Made by a program: the position numbers and the translations under genes. The notes below the pieces were generated by a model. That model was not told the origin of the DNA and searched no databases. It saw only the letters and a list, made by a program, of their open reading frames with translations. A stretch of 60,162 bases of DNA from Polymorphobacter_B sp038225475 (lineage in GTDB: Bacteria; Pseudomonadota; Alphaproteobacteria; Sphingomonadales; Sphingomonadaceae): contig JBBRRA010000013.1 of the NCBI GenBank assembly GCA_038225475.1, forward strand, positions 1 to 60,162, in the 5' to 3' direction. Positions 1-7,152 of the stretch are shown one piece after another; position 1 is the stretch's first letter; every line of letters begins with the position of its first letter.

Positions 1-2
1 AT

Positions 3-35
3 AAAAAAAGGCCCGGTGGATTGCGCCACCGGGCC
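3..35 (-). terminator. Intrinsic terminator of glnK-amtB
   Basis: A perfect 10-bp stem (10-19 pairing with 26-35) encloses a 6-nt loop. On the minus strand it is followed by seven T residues (the A run at 3-9). It lies about 30 bp after the amtB stop, which is the expected place for a rho-independent terminator of the glnK-amtB transcript. Confidence 0.93.
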
Positions 36-66
36 AGTGTGTTTTCCTTGGGGAGGAACTGTTAAA

Positions 67-1506
67 TCAATAATTGTACGCGCGTTCGCCATGTTCGGTG
101 ATGTCGAGGCCTTCGCGCTCGGCATCGATCGTCGGGCGCAGACCCATGGTCTTGTCGACGAGGACGAACAGGATGGCCGAGCCGATCCCCGACCATGCCA
201 GTGTCAACAGCACGCCTTTGCACTGCGTGATGACCTGCCCGACGTAGTCATACGGCGTCTTGGGCAGCACGGCGGGAATGACGGTGTAGTCGAGAATGCC
301 CTGGCCGCCGAGGGCAGGGGCCGCAAGGACACCTGTCAGGATCGCGCCGACGATGCCGCCGATGCAGTGCACCCCGAAGACATCGAGCGCATCGTCGTAT
401 TTGAACTTGTCCTTCACAAAGGTGCAGAAGAAATAGCACACCGGCGAGACGAGCAGGCCGAGCACGATCGAGCCCATCGGTCCGGCATAGCCGCTTGCAG
501 GCGTGACCGCGACGAGGCCGGCAACAGCGCCGGTAACGCCACCGAGCAGGCTCGGCTTACCCTTGGCGAGATGTTCGACGAGCACCCACGATACCGCCGC
601 TGCCGAGGTGGCGACGAAAGTATTGAGGAAAGCGACCCCGGTGACACCGTTCGATTCGAGGTTCGATCCGGCGTTGAACCCGAACCAGCCGACCCACAGC
701 AGGCTTGCACCGATCATGGTCATGACGAGCGAGTGCGGCGGCATCGCCTCCTTGCCGTGGCCGGTGCGCTTGCCGATGATCAGGCAGCCGACAAGGCCCG
801 CGATGCCGGCGTTGATGTGAACGACAGTGCCGCCGGCGAAGTCGAGGACGCCCCAGCTGAACGCCTTGCCGACGTCGGTCGGCGTGGCCTTGAGCGCGTC
901 GGGGCCGGGCCAGTACCAGACCATATGCGCGATCGGGAAGTAAACCACCGTCACCCACAGCACCATGAATACCATCAGCGCCGAGAACTTTACCCGTTCG
1001 GCGAATGCACCGATGATCAGCGCCGGCGTGATGCAGGCAAACGTCATCTGGAATGCGACATAGACATATTCGGGGATGACGACGCCGTTCGAGAAAGTCG
1101 CGGCGACCGAGTCCGAGGTGACGCCCTTCAGGAACAGCTTGTCGAAACTGCCGACGAACGGCGCGAGCGGGCCGGTGCCGCCGCTGGTGAACGCCATCGA
1201 ATAACCATAGGTAACCCACAGCAGCGACACGATCGCGACGATCATGAACACCTGCGTCAGCACGCTGAGCATGTTCTTGGTGCGGACCAGGCCGCCATAG
1301 AATAAGGCGAGGCCGGGGACCGACATCATCAGCACCAGCGCGGTCGAAACCAGCATCCAGCTGGTATCGCCCTTATTGGGCACGGGTGCTGGCGGCGTGG
1401 CAGCGGCGACGGTGGCGGCGGCCTGCGCGAGCGCCGGCCCCGCGATCAAAAGCGCGGCCCCGCCCAGAAGGGCAAGGCTCGCGCCGGTTACAGTGTTGCG
1501 GTTCAT
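67..1506 (-). CDS. amtB: Ammonium transporter (Amt family)
   Basis: A 479-residue inner-membrane ammonium channel. It has a cleavable-looking N-terminal signal segment ending near ALAQA, then the Amt core starting at DTSWMLVSTALVL, with the family signature ALFYGGLVRTKN and about eleven hydrophobic segments. The cytoplasmic tail ends GERAYNY, the conserved C-terminal region that contacts PII proteins in this family. The start is an ATG with a GGGGG-type ribosome binding site just upstream. It lies 14 bp downstream of glnK on the same strand, so the two form the usual glnK-amtB operon in which uridylylation-controlled GlnK gates the channel. Expression is probably sigma-54/NtrC dependent (promoter at 1893-1908). 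Confidence 0.97.
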   Translation of the reverse strand: MNRNTVTGASLALLGGAALLIAGPALAQAAATVAAATPPAPVPNKGDTSWMLVSTALVLMMSVPGLALFYGGLVRTKNMLSVLTQVFMIVAIVSLLWVTYGYSMAFTSGGTGPLAPFVGSFDKLFLKGVTSDSVAATFSNGVVIPEYVYVAFQMTFACITPALIIGAFAERVKFSALMVFMVLWVTVVYFPIAHMVWYWPGPDALKATPTDVGKAFSWGVLDFAGGTVVHINAGIAGLVGCLIIGKRTGHGKEAMPPHSLVMTMIGASLLWVGWFGFNAGSNLESNGVTGVAFLNTFVATSAAAVSWVLVEHLAKGKPSLLGGVTGAVAGLVAVTPASGYAGPMGSIVLGLLVSPVCYFFCTFVKDKFKYDDALDVFGVHCIGGIVGAILTGVLAAPALGGQGILDYTVIPAVLPKTPYDYVGQVITQCKGVLLTLAWSGIGSAILFVLVDKTMGLRPTIDAEREGLDITEHGERAYNY

Positions 1507-1520
1507 CGCTGTGCGCCCCC

Positions 1521-1859
1521 TTACAGTGCGGTTTCGTTGGTTTCGCCGGTGCGGATGCGGACCGCGCCGGTAACCTCGAGCGTGAAGATCTTGCCGTCAC
1601 CGATGCTGCCGGTGTGCGCGGTTTGCTGGATCATCTCGATCACCTGCGCGGCGACGGCGTCGTCGACGACGATTTCCAGCTTGAGCTTGGGCACCATGTT
1701 GGTGGTGTATTCGGCGCCACGGTAGATTTCGGTCTGGCCCTTTTGGCGACCGAAGCCCTTGACCTCGGAAACGGTCATGCCCTGGACGCCGACTGTCGTC
1801 AGCGCCTCGCGCACCTCGTCGAGTTTGAATGGTTTGATAACGGCGATGATCAACTTCAC
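1521..1859 (-). CDS. glnK: Nitrogen regulatory protein P-II
   Basis: A 112-residue PII signal protein (standard family length 112). The frame stays open upstream, but homology begins at a GTG codon (MKLIIAVIKPFKLDEVREAL), preceded at good spacing by GGGAGG. The T-loop carries the uridylylation-site context with YRGAEY, followed by the C-terminal DGKIFTLEV segment. PII trimers sense ATP/ADP and 2-oxoglutarate and, as GlnK, block AmtB when nitrogen is plentiful. The gene immediately precedes amtB, so GlnK rather than GlnB is the likely identity. Confidence 0.96.
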   Translation of the reverse strand: MKLIIAVIKPFKLDEVREALTTVGVQGMTVSEVKGFGRQKGQTEIYRGAEYTTNMVPKLKLEIVVDDAVAAQVIEMIQQTAHTGSIGDGKIFTLEVTGAVRIRTGETNETAL

Positions 1860-1892
1860 GGCTGCCCTCCCGGCCCCTGCACCGTTGTGCGT

Positions 1893-1908
1893 TGCATGAG
1901 CCGTGCCA
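1893..1908 (-). promoter_or_regulatory. Sigma-54 (-24/-12) promoter of glnK-amtB
   Basis: Read on the minus strand this is TGGCACGGCTCATGCA, matching the RpoN consensus TGGCACG-N4-TTGCA with one mismatch. The GG and GC dinucleotides are exactly 12 bp apart. The predicted transcription start is about 23 nt before the glnK GTG codon. An RpoN promoter fits nitrogen-limitation control by NtrC. I could not identify a convincing NtrC enhancer site upstream. Confidence 0.85.
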
Positions 1909-1944
1909 AGCGCGCCTGCGCTGTTGCATCGCAGCAAATCCAAC

Positions 1945-1977
1945 AGCACCGCTGCTGAAATAAGCGGCAGCGGTGCT
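1945..1977 (-). terminator. Hairpin terminator after the patatin gene
   Basis: An 11-bp perfect inverted repeat (1945-1955 with 1967-1977) with an 11-nt loop starts immediately after the patatin stop codon. The following minus-strand sequence is only moderately T-rich, so termination may be partial. It also separates the patatin operon from the glnK promoter. Confidence 0.6.
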
Positions 1978-1978
1978 G

Positions 1979-2800
1979 CTATGCCCGTTTGTTAAGCGGC
2001 GGGGCTTCGGTCAGTGCCGCGATCGCCGGCCATGCGGCGTCGACTGCTGCCGCGCCGATATCGATCAGTTCCGAGGCGCGCGTGAAATTGCGCACATGGA
2101 CGTGCCCGACCGGCAGCGCGAGCTCGAGGTCGGGCGGGTCGAGCGCGAGCGACTGGCGCGCAAGCTGCGTCATCAACAGGCTGATGCCTGCGCGCCCGAC
2201 CCGCATCGGCGTCAGCACGCGCTTGTCGATCGGCAGGCTGATCGCGGCGCGGCGGTGATAATCATCCTGCAGATTGACCGCCACGACCGGCGCGGTGCTC
2301 AGGTCGCGAACCGCGCGCACCGGCACCGGCACCAGGACGCCGCCGTCGACGAGCAGCTGGCCAAGCTGGCGGACCGGCGGAAAGATTCCCGGAATGGCAA
2401 TCGAGGCGCGCACCGCATCGACGACACTGCCACGGCTCAGCACGACGGCCTCGCCCGATACCAGGTCGGCGGCGACCACGGCGCAGGGGATGCTGAGCTG
2501 CTCCATGCGCAGCGCGCCGAAATGCCGCCGCAGTTCGCGCGTCACGGCGCGCCCGCCAAGCAGCGAGCCGCGGCGCAGGTCGAAATCGAGATAGCGCACC
2601 ACCTTGCGCAGGTTCGCCGACCGCGCGATGGTTTCGAGCACGTCGAGCCGGTCGCTCGCCGCACACACGGCGGCCAGCGCACCGATCGATGTTCCCGAGA
2701 CCGCGTCGATCGTGACGCCGCGTTCGGCAAGCGCCCGCAGCACGCCGATATGTGCCCAGCCGAGCCCCGCTCCGCCGCCCAGCGCGAGCGCCAGCCTCAT
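1979..2800 (-). CDS. Patatin-like phospholipase (RssA-type)
   Basis: A 273-residue serine acyl hydrolase of the patatin fold. The three diagnostic elements are present: an oxyanion-hole loop GGGAGLGWAHIG near residue 8, the nucleophile elbow GTSIG near residue 41, and the catalytic-dyad Asp in VDGGVL near residue 151. There is no signal peptide, so it is probably cytoplasmic or membrane associated, like E. coli RssA/YchK-type proteins whose substrate is not established. Its ATG overlaps the stop of the upstream DUF2007 gene (ATGA), indicating translational coupling. Confidence 0.9.
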   Translation of the reverse strand: MRLALALGGGAGLGWAHIGVLRALAERGVTIDAVSGTSIGALAAVCAASDRLDVLETIARSANLRKVVRYLDFDLRRGSLLGGRAVTRELRRHFGALRMEQLSIPCAVVAADLVSGEAVVLSRGSVVDAVRASIAIPGIFPPVRQLGQLLVDGGVLVPVPVRAVRDLSTAPVVAVNLQDDYHRRAAISLPIDKRVLTPMRVGRAGISLLMTQLARQSLALDPPDLELALPVGHVHVRNFTRASELIDIGAAAVDAAWPAIAALTEAPPLNKRA

Positions 2801-3000
2801 GTGAAATCTTTCAGCAGCGCGCGCGCCGCGGCGGCATCGGTGGCGTCGACCATGACGCGCACGCCCGACAATCCACCGCCGATCAACGAGGCGATGCCGG
2901 CGTCGAACAGCACCGCATCGATGCCCGCGGTTTCGAGTCGCGCGCGGGCGATCTCGGCTGCCATCCGGTCGTACAGCGTTTCGACTTCGACAAGCGCCAC
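2797..3000 (-). CDS. DUF2007 domain protein
   Basis: A 67-residue protein starting with GTG (VALVEVETLYD), preceded by an AAAGG ribosome binding site. The sequence has the DUF2007 pattern: a ferredoxin-like ACT/PII-sized fold with RARLETAGIDAVLFD, then a VRVMVDATDAAAARALL ending. The family is annotated as a putative signal-transducing domain, but its function is unproven. It is the first gene of a two-gene operon with the patatin-like lipase (4-bp overlap). Confidence 0.8.
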   Translation of the reverse strand: MALVEVETLYDRMAAEIARARLETAGIDAVLFDAGIASLIGGGLSGVRVMVDATDAAAARALLKDFT

Positions 3001-3127
3001 GCGGAATTACCTTTGCTTCGCGGGGTTATAGCGCCCGGCTTAAAGATTAAATTAACTGAGATTAAGAAAGTTGGACAAGGCGTTTTTGGCCGTGATACCC
3101 CACCGATAATTCAAGTGGAGTTCGTCG

Positions 3128-3289
3128 ATGGCCGTTACCAGTTCGCTTTGGCATGTCGTGCTTGCCGGTGGCGTCGTAACGCTGGCGCTGTTCATGCACG
3201 GCGACCGCGCGCTGGCCGAAACCGCCGCCGAATGCACCGCGTCGGTGCTCGGCGTGGCCTGCCTGTGGTCGTTCTGGGAGCCGCGCTGA
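3128..3289 (+). CDS. Small membrane protein, unknown function
   Basis: A 53-codon frame starting MAVTSSLWHVVLAGG. It has one hydrophobic segment at about residues 8-21, a short charged stretch (HGDRALAE), a second moderately hydrophobic part and a WSFWEPR end. A GTGGAG motif stands 7-12 bp before the ATG, and it sits in a gap between genes that point away from and toward it. I recognise no family. Support is limited to the ribosome binding site, membrane-like composition and host-like codon usage. Confidence 0.5.
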   Translation: MAVTSSLWHVVLAGGVVTLALFMHGDRALAETAAECTASVLGVACLWSFWEPR

Positions 3290-3309
3290 GCCGGGCGCAC
3301 CGCTGTCCA

Positions 3310-4740
3310 TCAGGTCGCCGTGCCGCCAACGGTCAGTCCTTCGATCAGCAGCGTCGGCTGCCCGACACCGGCGGGAACCGACTGCCCGCCCTTGCCGCAG
3401 GTACCGACGCCTTCATCGAGTGCAAGGTCGTTACCGATCGCCTTGACGCGCGTCAGCACGTCGGGACCATTGCCGATCAGCGTCGCCCCCTTGATCGGTG
3501 CGCCAAGGCGGCCGTTTTCGATCCGGTACGCTTCGGTGCAGGTGAACACGAACTTGCCGCTGGTGATGTCGACCTGGCCACCGCCGAAGCTGCGGCAGTA
3601 AATGCCCGATTTGGCGCGGCTGAGAATTTCGCCGGGGTCTTCGGTGCCGCCCAGCATGAAGGTGTTGGTCATGCGTGGCATCGGCGCGTGCGCATAGCTT
3701 TCGCGGCGGCCGTTGCCGGTCGCGGCCACGCCCATCAGCCGCGCGTTGAGCCGGTCCTGCATGTACCCTTTCAGGATGCCGTCCTCGATCAGCACGGTGC
3801 GGCTGGTCGGCGTGCCCTCGTCGTCGATGGTCAGCGAGCCCCGCCGGTTGTCGAGGCTGCCGTCGTCGACCACGGTGACGCCGGCTGCGGCGACGCGTTC
3901 GCCGATGCGCCCCGAAAACGCGCTGGTGCCCTTGCGGTTGAAATCGCCTTCAAGGCCGTGGCCGATCGCTTCGTGGAGCAAAATCCCGGGCCAGCCGGGG
4001 CCGAGCACGACGGTCATTTCGCCCGCCGGCGCATCGACCGCTTCGAGATTGACCAGCGCCTGCGCCAGCGCGGAATCGATCGCGCCGTTCCACGTCGCGG
4101 GCTCGAACAGATCGTCGTACAGGTAGCGCCCGCCCAGCCCGTGCGACCCGGTTTCGCGCCGGTCACCGCTGGCGGCGACGATCTGCACATTGAGCCGCAC
4201 CAGCGGGCGGACATCGCGGGCATGGCTGCCGTCGGCGCGGATGATTTCGACCACCGACCAGCTGCCGACCAGGCTCGCGGAAACCTGCACGACGCGCGGA
4301 TCGCGGGCGCGCGCCGCGGCGTCGATCGCCTGCAGCAGCGCGACCTTTTTCGCAAACGGGATCGCCGACAGCGGATCGGCGTCGGTATAGCGCCGCGCAT
4401 TGGTGCGCGCCGGGGCCAGCGCCTGCGTGCCGCCATGACCGTCGCGCACGACGCGCACCGTCTCGGCAGCGCGCGCGATCGCGGCGTCGGACAGTTCGTT
4501 GGCATGCGCGAACGCGGTGGTCTCGCCCGCCACGCCGCGCAGGCCGAAGCCCTGCGTGGTATCGAAGGTCGCCGCCTTCAGCCGCCCGTCGTCGAACGAA
4601 AAACTCTCCGACAGCGCATATTGCAGGTACAGCTCGCCGTCGTCGCAGCCGTGCAGCGCCTGCGCAACGATGCGTTCGGTGCGGCCCGGGTCAAGCTCGG
4701 TGTCGCGGTAGAAGATCGTGGCGGGGTCAAGACTGGTCAT
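3310..4740 (-). CDS. tldD: Metalloprotease TldD
   Basis: A TldD-family subunit of 476 residues starting at MTSLDPATIFYRDTELD. An upstream in-frame ATG would add seven residues but fits homologues less well. It contains the zinc motif HEAIGHGLEGD (HExxxH) near residue 255 and the conserved FNRKGTSAFSGRIGE context. In other bacteria TldD acts with TldE as a heteromeric protease trimming peptides such as microcin B17 precursor and CcdA. TldE is not in this window, so the partner must be encoded elsewhere. It appears to be monocistronic. Confidence 0.95.
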   Translation of the reverse strand: MTSLDPATIFYRDTELDPGRTERIVAQALHGCDDGELYLQYALSESFSFDDGRLKAATFDTTQGFGLRGVAGETTAFAHANELSDAAIARAAETVRVVRDGHGGTQALAPARTNARRYTDADPLSAIPFAKKVALLQAIDAAARARDPRVVQVSASLVGSWSVVEIIRADGSHARDVRPLVRLNVQIVAASGDRRETGSHGLGGRYLYDDLFEPATWNGAIDSALAQALVNLEAVDAPAGEMTVVLGPGWPGILLHEAIGHGLEGDFNRKGTSAFSGRIGERVAAAGVTVVDDGSLDNRRGSLTIDDEGTPTSRTVLIEDGILKGYMQDRLNARLMGVAATGNGRRESYAHAPMPRMTNTFMLGGTEDPGEILSRAKSGIYCRSFGGGQVDITSGKFVFTCTEAYRIENGRLGAPIKGATLIGNGPDVLTRVKAIGNDLALDEGVGTCGKGGQSVPAGVGQPTLLIEGLTVGGTAT

Positions 4741-5148
4741 GCGACCGATATAGGGTGGCACGGCGCTGAAGGGAATTGGCGCGATCGCCGATGATGCCGC
4801 AGGCCGCGCGGCCCCGGACCGCTAAACCCCCTAACTTTACTGGCGCGCTCTCGGCGAAATGCAAATTCGATGACCAAAACGGGTTGCAGATGCTTGTCGA
4901 TACGCTCGCCGACGTTCGCGAGCCTTCAGCGACACCCTTTGGCGGCTGCGACAGTGGGGGAGGGCATGCGACTATCATCAGCGTCAAAATGTACCATATA
5001 AGACAATAATGTCAATCGACCGCGCGCCGGGACGCGGGCGCAGCCGCCACCATGTCGCGGGGTCGCTACCCTGAACAGGGGATGCCGGTTGCCGCGCGGT
5101 GTCGGTATCGATCGGCAGCCGCAAGCCGCGGTCGCAGGGGTCATTTCA
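4741..5148. other. Intergenic region between tldD and the PEP-CTERM gene
   Basis: A 408-bp gap between divergent genes that must hold both promoters. The stretch 4976-5012 is clearly AT-richer than its surroundings (containing ACCATATAAG) and is the likeliest promoter zone. I found no convincing gene here. Short open frames lack ribosome binding sites and recognisable sequence. Confidence 0.5.
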
Positions 5149-5883
5149 ATGGATTTCAGAAGCACTTGGGTTCGGGCGGCGATCGCCGCGGCATTCGCAT
5201 CAACGATGGTGCCTGCGGCAGCATTCGCCGACGTGACGTATCATTTCGCCGACAGTGGCATCAACCATGTAAACTCTGGTTTTTTCAACGATCTCAGCGG
5301 CCCCTTTACCTTCGACTTCACGGTCGCAAATGCGCTGGCACCGAACAAAAGCTATGGTCTTGGGGTTGCTGGAGTCGAGAACGGCTATGACGGCAATGTC
5401 ATCGACCTTTTGGTAACAAACAGTACGGCACTTTCGAAATTCACGCTTGCCGACTACAAAGGAACTAACGAGCGATTTGCTGGCTATATCAACAGCAATA
5501 CGTTGTCACGAATCAACGTTGATACTGATAGCACCGGCGCTATATCGGCGTTTGTTATTTATGTACTTGCCCGTTCACCTGTCGATTCAAAATTGGTTTA
5601 TGAAGCCACCGTCAGAAGCTCAGGAATCGAAATGACCCTCCTTTACGATCCTGCGCTCGGTTATCGGACAACCGTCGCCGGTAATTCTTATTGCGGTGGT
5701 GCCTGCGGCGTCGTCGTGAGCTCGCATGTCGGCGGTATTACCGGAACAGGTGGCGGCGGTGGCGGCGGCGGGGTCGGCGCGGTTCCCGAGCCGGCGACTT
5801 GGGCGCTGATGATCGTTGGGTTTGGTCTTGTCGGCAGCGTTCGGCGTCGGCAAGTCCGGGGGCTGGTGACAGTCGCGGCCTGA
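5149..5883 (+). CDS. Exported PEPxxWA-CTERM sorting-domain protein
   Basis: A 244-residue exported protein. It has a signal peptide (MDFRSTWVRAAIAAAF... cleaved near AAAFAD), a central unrecognised beta-rich domain, a Gly-only linker of about nine residues, and a C-terminal sorting signal PEPATWALMIVGFGLVG followed by an RRR basic cluster. That is the tripartite PEP-CTERM layout recognised by an exosortase/archaeosortase-type system, in the PEPxxWA variant common in sphingomonads. An upstream ATG at 5089 in frame is possible, but the signal peptide begins at 5149, preceded by CAGGGG. The cargo function is unknown. Confidence 0.88.
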   Translation: MDFRSTWVRAAIAAAFASTMVPAAAFADVTYHFADSGINHVNSGFFNDLSGPFTFDFTVANALAPNKSYGLGVAGVENGYDGNVIDLLVTNSTALSKFTLADYKGTNERFAGYINSNTLSRINVDTDSTGAISAFVIYVLARSPVDSKLVYEATVRSSGIEMTLLYDPALGYRTTVAGNSYCGGACGVVVSSHVGGITGTGGGGGGGGVGAVPEPATWALMIVGFGLVGSVRRRQVRGLVTVAA

Positions 5884-5910
5884 CCGGGCTGACGCAGCAA
5901 TTTCGGGGCG

Positions 5911-6843
5911 TCAGGACGGCGTCCCGAAATTGCAGGTCATCACCCAGCGCGCGCCCGGACGGTCGAGTTCGATGCGTGAACAGCGGCTGGTCACGTCGCG
6001 GCCGATGATGACCCACGCGTTGCCCTTTTTTTGTTTGCGCGCGGCGGTGACGACGATCGCGTCTTCCTGATCTTCGGCGGTGCTGGTGCCGGCGTGCGCG
6101 GCGGCGTCGAGTTCCTTGGCGCGCGCCTCGGTAACGCGTGCTGCCGGGGCGAGCAGTGGCAGCCCGAGCAGCGTCGCCCCCGGCGTCGGCACCAGCGTTT
6201 CGAACGGCAGCGCGACCCTGGGGAACGGTTCCCACAGCCCGACCGTGCCGCCGCGGCGCACCAGCCCCGCCGTCTCGACAGCGCGCGCGGCAACCGCGCT
6301 CATGATCGTATGCGGCGAGCGCAGGTCGAAAATGACCCGCAGCTTTTCGCCGCCGACGGTCACCGTGGTCGCCGAATCGCTGCGGCCGTCGCGCGGCACG
6401 CTATAGACGCTGCCCCCGGCGGGCGCGGCGGGCTGGACGATCACGACATGGTCGGCGTTCAAGGCAAACACCGACAGCACGCCATCGGCATCGTCGGCAA
6501 TGTCCTTGTCGACCCACAATGTCGGCACCGTCACGGCTTTGTGACCGCTCGCGGCGACGTCGTATAAATTGCCGCGCAGCGTCGCCTCGCCGCCGGGAAT
6601 CAGGCGGTTTTTGACGGTCGCCTTGCCGATGATCGGAAACGGTTTGAGATTGGCCCTCGCCGCCGGCGCGAGGTTGAGCAGCAGCGCCCTGTCGAAGCCG
6701 AGCGCGAGACGCGCCGTCAGCGGCGTGTGCTTGATCTCGATCCGCGCAAACGGCTGCGGCGCAGCGGTATAGCTGAGCGTTTCGGGCGGCGCGGCGCGCG
6801 CACTTGCCGCGAGCAGCAGCAGCGCGAGCGCGGCGCGCGTCAC
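5911..6843 (-). CDS. Exported protein, possible degenerate retropepsin-like
   Basis: A 310-residue protein starting at a GTG codon that overlaps the stop of the zinc-finger gene (GTGA). It begins with a signal peptide (VTRAALALLLLAASARA). Two lobes are suggested. The second has VIFDLRSPHTIMSAVAARAV, reminiscent of the D-[TS]-G-[ST]-P...[IV]-[LM]-[ST] pattern of clan AA aspartic proteases, but DLRSP replaces DTGS/DTGA, so activity is doubtful. The C terminus is Cys-containing (SRCSRIE, MTCNFG), compatible with a disulfide in the periplasm. Its role is unknown. The catalytic assignment is only a resemblance. Confidence 0.65.
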   Translation of the reverse strand: MTRAALALLLLAASARAAPPETLSYTAAPQPFARIEIKHTPLTARLALGFDRALLLNLAPAARANLKPFPIIGKATVKNRLIPGGEATLRGNLYDVAASGHKAVTVPTLWVDKDIADDADGVLSVFALNADHVVIVQPAAPAGGSVYSVPRDGRSDSATTVTVGGEKLRVIFDLRSPHTIMSAVAARAVETAGLVRRGGTVGLWEPFPRVALPFETLVPTPGATLLGLPLLAPAARVTEARAKELDAAAHAGTSTAEDQEDAIVVTAARKQKKGNAWVIIGRDVTSRCSRIELDRPGARWVMTCNFGTPS

Positions 6844-7031
6844 CGGCGGTCCGCCGGGCCGCCCGTCTGCACGAAGCGCCGGTCGCAATAGCCGCAATCG
6901 GCAAAGCCGCTCGGGCCGAGCTGCAGCCAGACGCGCGGATGGCCGCCGCCGGTAACGCCGGCCTCCTCGCCGTCGCACGCCACGCGGGTGCCTGCGACAA
7001 AAACGACCTCGGGCGGGGGAATGCTGTCCAT
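6840..7031 (-). CDS. Zinc-finger domain protein (zf-CHCC, NDUFS6-like)
   Basis: A 63-residue protein whose C-terminal half matches the CHCC zinc-finger family: a Cys in VACDG, His in GGHPRVWLQLG, and the CGYC pair before DRRF. The family is homologous to the C-terminal zinc domain of the mitochondrial complex I accessory subunit NDUFS6 and is widespread as a small stand-alone protein in alphaproteobacteria. Its stop overlaps the GTG start of the downstream exported protein, suggesting coupled translation. Confidence 0.85.
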   Translation of the reverse strand: MDSIPPPEVVFVAGTRVACDGEEAGVTGGGHPRVWLQLGPSGFADCGYCDRRFVQTGGPADRR

Positions 7032-7152
7032 AGGCCAATCCCCCTAGCAAAGCCGCGCGCACCGCGAAAGCCTGACACCAAGCTGTCACCGCGCCGCAAT
7101 CCGCGTGTCACATCCATGCTGCAGCTGCGAACAATCGACACTCGGGGACATA

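Noticed and set aside
2752..4794. A 680-codon plus-strand frame over the tldD region
   Set aside because: It is antisense to tldD, with composition typical of GC-skew artefacts.
4776..5009. A 77-codon frame in the tldD upstream gap
   Set aside because: No ribosome binding site or sequence similarity; it covers the probable promoter region.
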